The position numbers were made by a program, and so were the translations under genes. Below the pieces are notes generated by a model. The model had not been told where the DNA came from, searched no databases, and saw nothing but the letters and a program-made list of their open reading frames with translations. Of a stretch of 64,000 bases of DNA, positions 34,879 through 43,409 are shown piece after piece (position 1 is the stretch's first letter; every line of letters starts with the position of its first letter). Location of the stretch: positions 1-64,000 of the forward strand of contig JACJXD010000001.1 of the NCBI GenBank assembly GCA_020636845.1, given 5' to 3'. Source of the DNA: Bacteroidales bacterium. GTDB taxonomy: Bacteria; Bacteroidota; Bacteroidia; Bacteroidales; Tenuifilaceae.

Positions 34879-36630
34879 TTACTCGTTGATTACAGTCCAT
34901 GTGTATGACCAGTTTGCAAAGAATGGGGTTCCGCTGGGATCAACGGCTCCCTTATAACCCTTATCTTCCAATCCTATTGTTGAAAGTCCGGTTGCAAGGT
35001 CGGAAGTTACATCGGTGGCCGAAGGAGTAAACTTACTGCTTCCGGTGCCAAAACTTGGGTCAACAATTTTGTTATATGTCATTAAGTATTGCTCTACGGC
35101 TAGCTCTTTGCCGGCATCGGTTTCGTCGCTGAGTTGGAATACGTTTGCAAAGCCTGTAGCATCGTTTGTAGTAACACCGTTGGTGTAAATAAGGTTGTTT
35201 TCAATTTTAAGGTTACCATAACCGCCATCGGCAACGCTTAGCCATTGGTCGTAGCAGCTGGCCGATTTCCCATCCTCCGAGTTTATTTTATCGGTTCTTC
35301 TTTCCATGTCGATAGGGCCGTCGAAACCGTAGAAAATGGAGTTGTAAAAGCTACCTGCCCATCCGTCGCGCATGTAAAATGTTTGCTTGTTGCTGGCCGA
35401 AAGTCCTGAATTTTCACCTTCGCCGTATAGGGTGATGTTGGCCATTTTTGCAGTAGCAAATGGCTTTTCCGGTTCATTGGAACCAACGCCTCCGTCTAGT
35501 TCTGCACCGCGAGGGTCGCTACTCTGGTTGGTTGATGCCTTTTTCCAAACCAACGCATTTTGGACTGTTCCATGAAATCCTTCGTCTTGATCGAGTCCGT
35601 CGTCACCGGCGTAGGAAATTACAATGTTGGTTAATTTTGGATCGCCACCGAAGAACTCAATTCCGTCGTCGAAGTTGGAGAATACTTCAACATGGTCTAT
35701 TGTTGTAGCAGAACCAACAGCACCTAAGGAGATTCCGTTAATTTCGTTATCGGCACCAATTACGCTGCCACCATGACGAACGGAAATATATTTTAGAGTT
35801 CCCGAGTTATCGTTATCGTCGGTGCCGCCGTATAAACCTCTTGTTTCATCAACAGGAATACCTTCGATTTGTTTTTCGCCACCTTCGGCAATGTTGTTGG
35901 TGGTTGCCTTGCCAAGGATAATTAAACCGCCCCAAGTTTGAACAGCATCATCGGGAACTGATCCATTTAAATCGTCGGCTAAACCGGTCATAATAATAGG
36001 TTCGCTTTCGGTACCAACTGCGTTAATTTTTCCCCCTCTTGCAATAATAAGGGCAGAAGCTCCGGCGCCTTGTCCCGGTTGTCCTTTAATTACGGTTCCT
36101 GCTTCAATGGTCAGGGTTTGCCCGTCGTTAACAAAAATGAAACCACGTAAAACGTAAACTGTATCCTTCGACCAGGTAACGGTGCCAATTCCGTCGGCGC
36201 TAGCGTAAATATCTTTTGTGGGTTTTACAGGTTCTTCCGTTATGTTGATAGAAGCAGTAGCGTCGTCTATTTTATCATTTTTATCGGTTACAGCCACGAT
36301 AATTGAGCCTGCTCCGGCAGTTGAACTGGCAGTAAACGATACAACGATTGTTCCGGTTTTATCGCCTACGGTTGGTTGGCTGCTAATGGTAGCGCTGCCT
36401 CCGTTGGCCGAAACGGTTGCAGAAGCGTATCCGCCGGGAACATCAGCGGTAAAATTTACATCTACAGAATTTTCTACCTGAACATCCGTAGTGGTTGTAG
36501 GTGCAGTAACCTTTGGAGCATCCGGCGTTGCATCATCTTTACTACACGAAGCAATGGCTGTAAGTCCAAACATAAAGAGAATTGCAATTTGGACAGGTTT
36601 GACTTTTGACATCAAATTAAAGTTTTTCAT
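34879..36630 (-). CDS. Right-handed beta-helix surface lipoprotein
   Basis: 583 residues. Lipoprotein signal with Ala-Ser-Cys (Cys29); a start at the Met of residue 7 is also possible. Residues 35-130 are an Ig/cadherin-like Thr-Val-Ala-rich domain. From about 140 the chain has beta-helix character with repeated Ile/Val-Asn/Asp-Gly turns, including LTIEAGTVIKG, GGLIILGKA and DDGIEFFGG. Proteins of this kind accompany TonB receptors in many marine and gut Bacteroidota. The role here is probably ligand capture at the surface, but no catalytic residues can be named. Confidence 0.8.
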   Translation of the reverse strand: MKNFNLMSKVKPVQIAILFMFGLTAIASCSKDDATPDAPKVTAPTTTTDVQVENSVDVNFTADVPGGYASATVSANGGSATISSQPTVGDKTGTIVVSFTASSTAGAGSIIVAVTDKNDKIDDATASINITEEPVKPTKDIYASADGIGTVTWSKDTVYVLRGFIFVNDGQTLTIEAGTVIKGQPGQGAGASALIIARGGKINAVGTESEPIIMTGLADDLNGSVPDDAVQTWGGLIILGKATTNNIAEGGEKQIEGIPVDETRGLYGGTDDNDNSGTLKYISVRHGGSVIGADNEINGISLGAVGSATTIDHVEVFSNFDDGIEFFGGDPKLTNIVISYAGDDGLDQDEGFHGTVQNALVWKKASTNQSSDPRGAELDGGVGSNEPEKPFATAKMANITLYGEGENSGLSASNKQTFYMRDGWAGSFYNSIFYGFDGPIDMERRTDKINSEDGKSASCYDQWLSVADGGYGNLKIENNLIYTNGVTTNDATGFANVFQLSDETDAGKELAVEQYLMTYNKIVDPSFGTGSSKFTPSATDVTSDLATGLSTIGLEDKGYKGAVDPSGTPFFANWSYTWTVINE

Positions 36631-36691
36631 ACTTTATCATTTTTGGGTTATAATTATATGGCAAAGAGAATGCTTTTAGTTTATATGAAAA

Positions 36692-36718
36692 TTAAGGGAC
36701 GATTACCTTTATATTAAG
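36692..36718 (-). promoter_or_regulatory. Pho-box-like repeats upstream of the beta-helix lipoprotein gene
   Basis: On the plus strand, half-sites TTAAG (36692), TTACC (36703) and TTAAG (36714) are spaced exactly 11 bp apart. Read on the minus strand the core is TTAATATAAAGGTAAT, 15 of 16 bases identical to the site at 37288-37303. Confidence 0.55.
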
Positions 36719-36789
36719 TTATTATGAATGGGCGTTAACGGTGAAATTGAGAATGAAGTAGGAAGCATGTTTGTTTTTGTGTTTAAAAG

Positions 36790-36823
36790 AAAAGAGCCGG
36801 ATTAAAGCATCCGACTCTTTTTT
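36790..36823 (-). terminator. Terminator of the 36853-37197 gene
   Basis: AAAGAG-CGGA/TCCG-CTCTTT stem (one mismatch), T-rich on the minus strand. Confidence 0.75.
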
Positions 36824-36852
36824 GGTTGAATTATGTTGGAGATGAGAAAAAT

Positions 36853-37197
36853 TTAGTTGTTAACCGATTTTAGTTCGACTTTCAGGCTATTTTTACCGTT
36901 TACGTTTACGGTTGTAGTTTCGTACGAAATGAAGTTTAACTTCAAATCCGCATTGCTATTCGGATTAACATTAACCGTAAAATTTCCGTCGAAATCCGAG
37001 TAAGCAACCGTTTGGTTATTCATTATTACTGCTACGCCCACCAATGCTTCGCCTGTAGTTTTGTCCACAACTACGCCTTTTACGGTAGCGGTGGTAACAT
37101 TATTACTGCTGTTTGTATCGTCCTTTTTATTGTCGTCGTTTATTGCCATAACGTTTAGCGAGAGGGCAACTGCAATAAGTGTGATTAGTGTTTTCAT
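36853..37197 (-). CDS. Small secreted carboxypeptidase-regulatory-like domain protein
   Basis: 114 residues. A signal peptide (1-18) is followed by an Asp/Asn-rich linker and one beta-sandwich domain (about 38-112). The domain has GVVVDKTTGEALVGVAV, DFDGNFTV and LNFISYETTTV, the pattern found at the N-terminus of TonB receptors. Here it stands alone. It could be a decoy plug module or a binding partner for the receptor at 31989-34799. Its promoter region carries 11-bp spaced TTAAC repeats like those before the regulator gene. Confidence 0.8.
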   Translation of the reverse strand: MKTLITLIAVALSLNVMAINDDNKKDDTNSSNNVTTATVKGVVVDKTTGEALVGVAVIMNNQTVAYSDFDGNFTVNVNPNSNADLKLNFISYETTTVNVNGKNSLKVELKSVNN

Positions 37198-37246
37198 TTT
37201 TTTAGTTTAATATTTTTGTACTGAGTGTTATTTCTGTTTCACGTTG

Positions 37247-37254
37247 CAAACTTA
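37247..37254 (-). promoter_or_regulatory. Candidate -7 element (TAAGTTTG) of the secreted-domain gene
   Basis: Matches TAnnTTTG, about 50 bases before the ATG at 37197, downstream of the Pho-like repeats. Confidence 0.45.
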
Positions 37255-37287
37255 TACTACCAGTGTTTTTTTATTATTTCCTTGCCA

Positions 37288-37314
37288 TTACCTTTATGTT
37301 AACTTTGGGTTAAG
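37288..37314 (-). promoter_or_regulatory. Pho-box-like repeats upstream of the secreted-domain gene
   Basis: Half-sites TTACC (37288), TTAAC (37299) and TTAAG (37310), 11 bp apart on the plus strand. On the minus strand this reads TTAAC-N6-TTAACATAAAGG, matching the consensus shared with 37525 and 41088. Confidence 0.6.
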
Positions 37315-37524
37315 CGATTTTTCATTCTTGAAAAGTCTTTAAATGGTTTTTATTAATACCCGATAACTTCCTGAAACTTTTGCTGCAAACTTATGGTTGC
37401 TAGTTGAATTGTATATTTTGCTGGTATTAAGTTGTTTTTATGTTTTTGAAAATGTTAGTCAATGCCTTTTGTTCTGCAGGTTGTTGAGTAATTTCTTACA
37501 TCAAATTCATGCTATACTAAATGG

Positions 37525-37557
37525 TTAACTTTTACTTAACATTAACCTGCGGTTAAA
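37525..37557 (+). promoter_or_regulatory. Pho-box-like repeats upstream of the response regulator gene
   Basis: TTAAC at 37525 and 37536 (11 bp apart), TTAAC at 37542 and TTAAA at 37553 (11 bp apart). The first pair reads TTAAC-N6-TTAACATTA. The block sits where a -33 element would be, so activation and autoregulation by the adjacent regulator are plausible. Confidence 0.6.
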
Positions 37558-37561
37558 GTGT

Positions 37562-37569
37562 TATTTTTG
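37562..37569 (+). promoter_or_regulatory. Candidate -7 element (TATTTTTG) of the response regulator gene
   Basis: Matches TAnnTTTG, 35 bases before the ATG at 37604 and directly after the TTAAC repeats. Confidence 0.5.
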
Positions 37570-37603
37570 TATATTTAACAAAGTAAAATGGTTGTAAGTG
37601 AGC

Positions 37604-38299
37604 ATGGAACAGCAGTATAGAATATTAATAGTTGATGACGAAACCGATATTGTTGAATTTTTATCGTTCAACTTGAAAAAAGAAGGATTTGTTGTTGAAA
37701 GTGCTAGTAACGGTAGAGATGCCATTACGAAGGCAGAAGCGTTTGGCCCCGATTTAATTCTGTTGGATATAATGATGCCCGAAATGGATGGCATTGAAAC
37801 CTGCGAGGCTATTCGGGGTAATCCTAATATAAAGGATGTGGTAATAGCCATGCTTACAGCCCGTAGCGAAGATTACAGCCAAATTGCCGGGTTCGATGCC
37901 GGAGCCGACGATTATATTACGAAGCCGGTGAAACCCAAAGTGCTAATAGCCAGAATAAAAGCGCTGCTAAAGCGTACCGATAGCGTATCTCAAAGTAGTT
38001 CTGCATCAACTTTTGTTGATGAAATCCCTGCCGGAATTGTTATAGACCGCGAAAAGTATGTGGTTTACTTTAACGGGAAGGAGTTAATTCTGCCTAAAAA
38101 GGAATTTGAACTGTTGGCTTTACTCTACAGTAAACCGCAAAAGGTTTTTACTCGCGATGAAATATACAATGCCGTTTGGGGAGAGGATATAATTGTTGGC
38201 GACAGAACCATTGATGTTCATATTCGAAAAATAAGGGAAAAGTTGGGTGATGAGTACATAAGAACGGTGAAGGGCGTTGGGTACAAGTTTATGCTATAA
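37604..38299 (+). CDS. OmpR/PhoB-family response regulator
   Basis: 231 residues from the ATG at 37604; a GTG two codons earlier is possible. Receiver domain (4-118): acidic pocket Asp11-Asp12, phospho-acceptor Asp55 (ILLDIMMPEMDG), Thr85 and Lys107 (YITKPVK). C-terminal winged-helix DNA-binding domain (about 135-230) with the VDVHIRKIREKLG-like recognition helix and the VRGVGYKF-like wing. It resembles PhoB/PhoP regulators. No kinase gene is adjacent; the gene is followed 4 bp later by a hemerythrin. The 11-bp repeats upstream, before a phosphate transporter and before two surface genes support a phosphate role, by inference. Confidence 0.88.
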   Translation: MEQQYRILIVDDETDIVEFLSFNLKKEGFVVESASNGRDAITKAEAFGPDLILLDIMMPEMDGIETCEAIRGNPNIKDVVIAMLTARSEDYSQIAGFDAGADDYITKPVKPKVLIARIKALLKRTDSVSQSSSASTFVDEIPAGIVIDREKYVVYFNGKELILPKKEFELLALLYSKPQKVFTRDEIYNAVWGEDIIVGDRTIDVHIRKIREKLGDEYIRTVKGVGYKFML

Positions 38300-38303
38300 G
38301 CGT

Positions 38304-38708
38304 ATGGAAAGTATTTCGTGGAAACCGGAGTATAGCGTGTCGTTTGATAGTATTGATAACGATCATAAAATTATTATAGATTTAATTGGTAAGGCTTTAA
38401 CTTTTGCAGAAAGAGATTCGCAGGAGTATGAGCTAAAGGAGGCGTTGAACGAACTTCAAAAGTATGTGATTTACCACTTTGGAAGAGAGGAAAATTATTT
38501 TAGGTTGACCAGTTATACCGACGAAGAGTTACATGTACAAGAGCATCGGAATTATTTAGGTAAGTTAAAGAGGATAATAGAGCAAATATCGTTAGGGGAA
38601 AAAGTTGCAGTGGAAACCTTTCATACTTTATCTTCTTGTTTTTTGGAGCATATTGATAGGTTTGACAAAAAATACTGGGAACATTTTATAAAACATGGAA
38701 TTTCGTAA
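38304..38708 (+). CDS. Bacteriohemerythrin
   Basis: 134 residues from the ATG at 38304, 4 bp after the regulator stop. All seven diiron ligands are in register with the family: His21, His58, Glu62, His77, His81, His116 and Asp121. The four-helix bundle binds oxygen reversibly, and may also bind nitric oxide. In an anaerobe it may scavenge or sense oxygen. Co-transcription with a PhoB-type regulator is unusual and suggests that the two signals are linked, or that hemerythrin is simply part of the same stress response. Confidence 0.92.
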   Translation: MESISWKPEYSVSFDSIDNDHKIIIDLIGKALTFAERDSQEYELKEALNELQKYVIYHFGREENYFRLTSYTDEELHVQEHRNYLGKLKRIIEQISLGEKVAVETFHTLSSCFLEHIDRFDKKYWEHFIKHGIS

Positions 38709-38731
38709 GTAATAGTTAGTTGACATTAAAC

Positions 38732-38763
38732 AAAAAAAAGAGGAGACTTTCTCCTCTTTTTTC
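38732..38763. terminator. Bidirectional terminator between hemerythrin and PiT genes
   Basis: AAAAGAGGAG/CTCCTCTTTT stem flanked by A8 and T6 runs. Serves both convergent genes. Confidence 0.85.
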
Positions 38764-38782
38764 ATTGCATAAATGTTGGTTA

Positions 38783-41014
38783 TTACTCTACATTGTTTAG
38801 AATAAAGTCGCGTTGTGCCTTTAAAAGGTTAATGGATTGGAGTAGAATATTCTTAATTTCGTTTTGAATACCTAGGTATAAAACGCTAATTCGTGTACCG
38901 GTTTCTCCATTCTTAATTCGTTTAACCTGTTTCTTACGATACTTATTAAGTAAGTCCAATATATCCTGTTGATGTTTAATGGTGTCGGGAATTTCTGTAA
39001 AATCGTTTTCCATTATTATGGTAAGGATTTCGTTAAAGAGTTTGGAAACCTCTTTGCTAAGCGATTTTAACTCCATAGCTTGTTCTTCGGACAATCCTTT
39101 GTGGTTATTTTCGATGTGTTGAAGACTTGGCGTGGAAACAAAAGTTAACGAGTGTGCAATTTCGCGGAGGTAATCTATTACTTGTATGTAGTAGTGTCCC
39201 GTTTCTATCGAATCTGCTTCCAGTTGTTTTAGCACGTTGTAAACGTTATACTTCAATTTTTTTGCATTAAGGTTGAGGTCTTCCACATCGGCATTAACGT
39301 GCTTTAGTAGTTTTCGATCTTCGCTGGTTAATCCGTCGATTGTACGGGAGAATACTTTTATTACCTCTTCCAGTGTATTTTTTACATCGGTAGTGCATTT
39401 TTGAACTATGCTTTGTTCAACTTCAGCGGTTTCGTCAATTTCCTCTTTTTCCTTTTTGCGGAATACCAGTTGCGATTTAATAAGAATTGCAATTGCTATA
39501 ATAACTATAATTATTAATGCAGGTGCTTTTCCGTAGTAAATGGCGGCAGCAACAATAAACGAAAGGGTAAATGCAATAAACGCGGTTAAAAACCAGCCGG
39601 CAATTACGGTAAATACTCCGGTTATTCGGTAAACGGCGCTTTCGCGTCCCCATGCCCTGTCGCTTAACGACGATCCCATGGCTACCATGAATGTAACGTA
39701 CGTTGTGGATAATGGAAGTTTTAGCGAGGTTGCCGAACTAATTAGTATGCTGGCAACAACCAGGTTAACCGATGCTCGAATAAGGTCGTAAGCAGGAGCC
39801 TCTGCTTGAGCATGGTATGTTCTTGCTTTAGTAGCATCGAATCGTGAGTCTATGTATTTCGACACTGCTTTTGGGGTAATCTTTTGTATGCTTTTCGAAA
39901 AGTTACGGGAAATTCGAACAATAACCCGGGCTAATTGAGTGCTACCAAAACTTTCGTAACCTATTTCCTGTTTCGAAAGTCCAATTTCGGTTTTGGTAAC
40001 CCGTTGCGCTTTACGCGATGTCCATAATGTAATAACCATTATAAAACCAGCGATAAGCAGGTATAACGTATTTGTATTTACAGGCCCTGCAAGGTCGCTC
40101 ATTAAAAGTTGGTTAGGCGATATTCCTGGATTTGCAAGCAGCACTTGATACGATTTTAGTCCCGCCATGGAAACTCCAATAAAGTTAACAAGGTCGTTTC
40201 CTGCAAAGGCTAAGGCAAGCGCAAAAGTACCCATTAGTACAACAAACCGTAAAATGTTGGTTTTAAATATGCTGATGAATACTTGAAATATTATAGTCCA
40301 AAGTAGAAAGCTGTAAAGCAATAAAGTGGGTATGTTGTTAAGAATGTATTCCATGGTATTGTTGTCCACCAGCGTAGTTGCTTTAAGACCTTTAATTACA
40401 ATGAAGTAAGTAATTGCAGTTAATGCGATTCCTCCCCATATACTACCAACCCATTTCATACTTTTCTGATAGTTGAACGAGAAAAGCATTCGAGCAATAA
40501 ATTGGACAATACTACCAACCGTGAACGCTACTACTACCGAAACCAGTATGCCTGAAATAATGGCTAATGCTTTACCGCTGTTAATGTAGTTTGCCATGTT
40601 GGCAATATTTTCTCCATTCCCTATAATTTTAAATAGCGAAACGGCTACTGCCGAGCCAAGGAGTTCAAAAACAATAGAAACTGTGGTTGATGTGGGAAGA
40701 CCAAGGGAGTTAAATAAATCTAGGATGATAATGTCCGATAGCATTACCGCTACAAAAATTATCATTATTTCGTTCATGTAGAAGAATTCGGGCCTGAAAA
40801 TACCCTTACGGGCAATCTCCATCATTCCGCTGGAAAAAACGGCGCCAACCAACACTCCGACGGAGGCAACTAAAAGAATCCAATGTCTTGAGGCCACTTT
40901 TGAACCAATGGCCGAATTCAAAAAGTTTACGGCATCATTCGATACTCCAACAACAAGGTCAACTACTGCTAGTACAAGCAGCAGCATGGTTAGAATTAGG
41001 TAATAATGTTCCAT
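38783..41014 (-). CDS. PiT-family inorganic phosphate transporter fused to a PhoU-like domain
   Basis: 743 residues. The first 510 or so hold about 12 membrane helices in two inverted halves with PiT signatures (VVGVSNDAVNFLNSAIGS, AGNDLVNFIGV, LPLSTTYV). The last 210 residues are a helical PhoU/DUF47-like domain. PiT proteins move phosphate with protons or sodium, mostly as the low-affinity route; the PhoU-like tail may gate it. A hydrophobic interdomain pair of helices lies near 470-515. The gene carries TTAAC-type repeats upstream, so it probably belongs to the same regulon as the neighbouring regulator. Confidence 0.9.
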   Translation of the reverse strand: MEHYYLILTMLLLVLAVVDLVVGVSNDAVNFLNSAIGSKVASRHWILLVASVGVLVGAVFSSGMMEIARKGIFRPEFFYMNEIMIIFVAVMLSDIIILDLFNSLGLPTSTTVSIVFELLGSAVAVSLFKIIGNGENIANMANYINSGKALAIISGILVSVVVAFTVGSIVQFIARMLFSFNYQKSMKWVGSIWGGIALTAITYFIVIKGLKATTLVDNNTMEYILNNIPTLLLYSFLLWTIIFQVFISIFKTNILRFVVLMGTFALALAFAGNDLVNFIGVSMAGLKSYQVLLANPGISPNQLLMSDLAGPVNTNTLYLLIAGFIMVITLWTSRKAQRVTKTEIGLSKQEIGYESFGSTQLARVIVRISRNFSKSIQKITPKAVSKYIDSRFDATKARTYHAQAEAPAYDLIRASVNLVVASILISSATSLKLPLSTTYVTFMVAMGSSLSDRAWGRESAVYRITGVFTVIAGWFLTAFIAFTLSFIVAAAIYYGKAPALIIIVIIAIAILIKSQLVFRKKEKEEIDETAEVEQSIVQKCTTDVKNTLEEVIKVFSRTIDGLTSEDRKLLKHVNADVEDLNLNAKKLKYNVYNVLKQLEADSIETGHYYIQVIDYLREIAHSLTFVSTPSLQHIENNHKGLSEEQAMELKSLSKEVSKLFNEILTIIMENDFTEIPDTIKHQQDILDLLNKYRKKQVKRIKNGETGTRISVLYLGIQNEIKNILLQSINLLKAQRDFILNNVE

Positions 41015-41035
41015 TTTCGATTAAAATTAGTGACA

Positions 41036-41043
41036 CAAAGTTA
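41036..41043 (-). promoter_or_regulatory. Candidate -7 element (TAACTTTG) of the PiT gene
   Basis: Matches TAnnTTTG, 22 bases before the ATG at 41014. Confidence 0.45.
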
Positions 41044-41087
41044 TTGCTGCTAATTTTATATGTAACCAAGACCGTGTTATTATTAGG

Positions 41088-41114
41088 TTAGCCTAATGTT
41101 AAATAATTGTTAAG
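41088..41114 (-). promoter_or_regulatory. Pho-box-like repeats upstream of the PiT transporter gene
   Basis: Half-sites TTAGC (41088), TTAAA (41099) and TTAAG (41110), spaced 11 bp. On the minus strand: TTAAC-N6-TTAACATTA. They overlap the stop codon of the LytTR regulator gene, and the -7 element lies about 50 bp further on. Confidence 0.5.
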
Positions 41115-41850
41115 CCAATTTTTTTAATAAAAACTTCTTTCGGTACGAAATGGGAACTATATCGCCGTTACTCATTGTGAAGGAAAGTACTGGAATATAA
41201 TTTTTGTCTTTAACATGTTTTTTATTCACCAAATGTGTTTGGTGACAGCGGACAAAACCATCTTCACTTAGCAAATCTTCGTATTCTTTTAATGTTTTAG
41301 AAACAGTAATATTTTCGTAGTCTTGAATAACAAAGGTTGTTTGATTGTTATGCGCCTCACAACGAATAATTTCGCTTGTGTTTATCACATGAATTTCGTC
41401 GATGGTTTTTAAAACAATTTTTTTGTCAGGCGGATTTTTACTTTCTGTATTTGCCAGCAATGCTTCAAACTGCTGGTTTATTAAATTGTTTTCGGATGTT
41501 TTGGATAGCCTGTCAATGGCATTCGATAGTTCAATCGGATCTATTGGTTTTAAAAGGTAATCGATAGCGCTATACTTAAAAGCTCGAATGGCATATTCTT
41601 GGTATGCAGTAATTATTATCAGCCCAAAAGAGATGGACGAAAATTTACGAAGCAGGTCGAAGCCGTTGCCATCCGATAGTTGCATGTCGAGTAGGACCAA
41701 GTTGGGGTTACTTTTTACTATAACTTCGTATCCGGTTTTAACGCTGTTGGCTTGGCCTATAACGTGCACGTTCGGACAGTAGTTGCGAAGTAAGAGTACA
41801 AGCACTTCCCTTACTTTGGTTTCGTCGTCTATAATAACAGCATTAACCAT
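41110..41850 (-). CDS. LytTR-family response regulator
   Basis: 246 residues. Receiver domain (1-120) with Asp8-Asp9, phospho-acceptor Asp55 (LVLLDMQLSDGNG) and Lys102-type KPI. A LytTR DNA-binding domain follows (about 142-245, VIRCEAHNNQTTF, VRCHQTHLVNKKHV). Its start overlaps the kinase gene by 8 bp, giving a LytS/LytR-like pair. Target genes are not evident. These pairs commonly control surface polysaccharides or transporters. Confidence 0.9.
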   Translation of the reverse strand: MVNAVIIDDETKVREVLVLLLRNYCPNVHVIGQANSVKTGYEVIVKSNPNLVLLDMQLSDGNGFDLLRKFSSISFGLIIITAYQEYAIRAFKYSAIDYLLKPIDPIELSNAIDRLSKTSENNLINQQFEALLANTESKNPPDKKIVLKTIDEIHVINTSEIIRCEAHNNQTTFVIQDYENITVSKTLKEYEDLLSEDGFVRCHQTHLVNKKHVKDKNYIPVLSFTMSNGDIVPISYRKKFLLKKLA

Positions 41851-42595
41851 GATTAATTGGAATTCTCATTGTTACCAAGGTTCCATGTTTTTGAGGGTTT
41901 TCTTTACTTAGATCGATAATGTTAAGTTCCACTTTAAGTCCCATCGATTTTCTTATTCCCTCTATTCGTTCCCGTGTTATTTTAGTTGCAAGCGATTTAT
42001 ACTTTTCGCCGTTTGTCATCAATTGCGTTTTGCCCAACTCAATGCCTATACCGTTATCTTCAATTTCAATTAAAATATGTTTTGGACCCGATGCTTTAAA
42101 GCTAACCGTTAGTAAACCTTCCTCGGACATGTGAATAAACCCGTGCTCTATGGAGTTTTCTATGAAGGGTTGGGTTAACATCGGAGGAATAAGTATCATG
42201 CTTTTATCGAGTATATCATCTACAACAATTTTATACGAGAACTTGTTATCGAAGCGTAACTGTTGTAGTTCCAAGTAATGTGTAATAGTATTAATTTCTT
42301 GCTCTATGGAGCAGAGTTGTGTTCTGGAGTTTTCGAGAATTAGTCTGGTTAACTTTGCAAAGCTGGCAAGGTATTTACTGCCAAGATGCGCTTCGCTACG
42401 AAACATAAAACTTTGTATAGCCGATAACGAGTTGAATACAAAATGTGGATTTAATTGCGATAGTAAAAGTTGTTGGCGTAGCAGAATATTGTCCTTTTGT
42501 ATTTTTTTTATTTTGAAGAATAGAAATAGAATGAGTATTAATAATACCAGTAGTAATACAATTAGAACTATCAAAGTAACACCCACCTCTGTCAT
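41843..42595 (-). CDS. LytS-type sensor histidine kinase
   Basis: 250 residues. One N-terminal membrane helix (about 7-27), a short coiled segment, then the His_kinase domain with phospho-His51 (LNPHFVFNSLSAI) and an ATP-binding domain (LIPPMLTQPFIENSIEHG, DNGIGI). There is no extracellular sensing domain, so the signal is probably in the membrane or comes from a partner protein. Adjacent and co-translated with the LytTR regulator. Confidence 0.9.
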   Translation of the reverse strand: MTEVGVTLIVLIVLLLVLLILILFLFFKIKKIQKDNILLRQQLLLSQLNPHFVFNSLSAIQSFMFRSEAHLGSKYLASFAKLTRLILENSRTQLCSIEQEINTITHYLELQQLRFDNKFSYKIVVDDILDKSMILIPPMLTQPFIENSIEHGFIHMSEEGLLTVSFKASGPKHILIEIEDNGIGIELGKTQLMTNGEKYKSLATKITRERIEGIRKSMGLKVELNIIDLSKENPQKHGTLVTMRIPINHG

Positions 42596-42720
42596 TGTAG
42601 CAAGTAATTTATGCTGACAAAATTAAGCAGTAAGCAACTTCAACACAAATTATAACGGAATTATTAATCCCCAATTTGCAGAAGATATTAACCGGTGTCA
42701 ATTTGTATTGAAGTTTTATT

Positions 42721-42760
42721 AAAAACAAAGAACCTGCCATAGGGCAGGTTCTTTGTTTTT
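42721..42760 (-). terminator. Terminator of the indolepyruvate oxidoreductase operon
   Basis: Perfect 18-bp stem (42721-42738 with 42743-42760), 4-base loop, with T-rich flanks on the minus strand; 12 bp after the iorB stop. Confidence 0.9.
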
Positions 42761-42771
42761 GCTTATTTGAT

Positions 42772-43356
42772 TTACGATTTATTTTTTTCGCTAAATTCTC
42801 TTCCGGCTCGTAAGGCTTTAAGGTTTAATTCAACAATTTCCTCGCCTTTTCGACCAAATAGTTGCTTAATTCCTTCTTCAATCTTTTCAAAAGGAATATC
42901 AAGAAATAGCGATGCAGCACCAAGCATAACAATATTTGAGGCACGAGACGAACCTGCTTCTTTAGCAATGGTATCGGCATCGATGGCAACGTGATTCTTT
43001 ACTTTTTTAATTTCGCCCATTAAGGCATCGGTTTCCGGATAATCGGGAATGTTATTAAACGGAGTTGTATTGGTAACCAACCAGCCGTTTGGTGCTAGAA
43101 AAGGCAGGTAACGAAGTCCTTCCATTGGTTCTACCGAAATAATTAAGTCGGTTTTTCCGGCAGGAATTAAATCCGAAGCAATGGGTTGGTCGGAGATGCG
43201 TAAATGCGATTGTACATCACCACCTCTTTGGCTCATTCCGTGAACTTCGGCTTGTTTAATATGTAAGTTGCTATTAACGGAAGCCATTCCAATTGCTGCC
43301 GCAATTGAAAGTATTCCCTGTCCGCCAACACCTGCAAGTATTATATCGTTTTTCAT
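42772..43356 (-). CDS. iorB: Indolepyruvate oxidoreductase beta (gamma-domain) subunit
   Basis: 194 residues, pyruvate-oxidoreductase gamma-type domain. Marks: GVGGQGILSIAAAIG, EVHGMSQRGGDVQSHLR and the acidic C-terminal segment. With iorA it oxidises aryl 2-oxo acids from transaminated Trp, Phe and Tyr to acyl-CoA, giving reduced ferredoxin. It lies 95 bp after iorA; the gap contains a hairpin at 43410-43437. Confidence 0.9.
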   Translation of the reverse strand: MKNDIILAGVGGQGILSIAAAIGMASVNSNLHIKQAEVHGMSQRGGDVQSHLRISDQPIASDLIPAGKTDLIISVEPMEGLRYLPFLAPNGWLVTNTTPFNNIPDYPETDALMGEIKKVKNHVAIDADTIAKEAGSSRASNIVMLGAASLFLDIPFEKIEEGIKQLFGRKGEEIVELNLKALRAGREFSEKNKS

Positions 43357-43409
43357 CTATTTAATATTTTGTTTTTGAACTAATTTGTAACCGTCTTTTT
43401 TACCAATTC

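Larger units (their letters stand above)
37198..37603. other. Divergent regulatory region between secreted-domain gene and response regulator gene
   Basis: About 400 bp, very AT-rich, no gene. It contains two sets of TTAAC-type repeats (37288-37314 and 37525-37557) and -7 elements for both directions. Confidence 0.6.

Noticed and set aside
41919..42134. Frame on the plus strand inside the LytS-type kinase gene
   Set aside because: A shadow of a well-supported gene.
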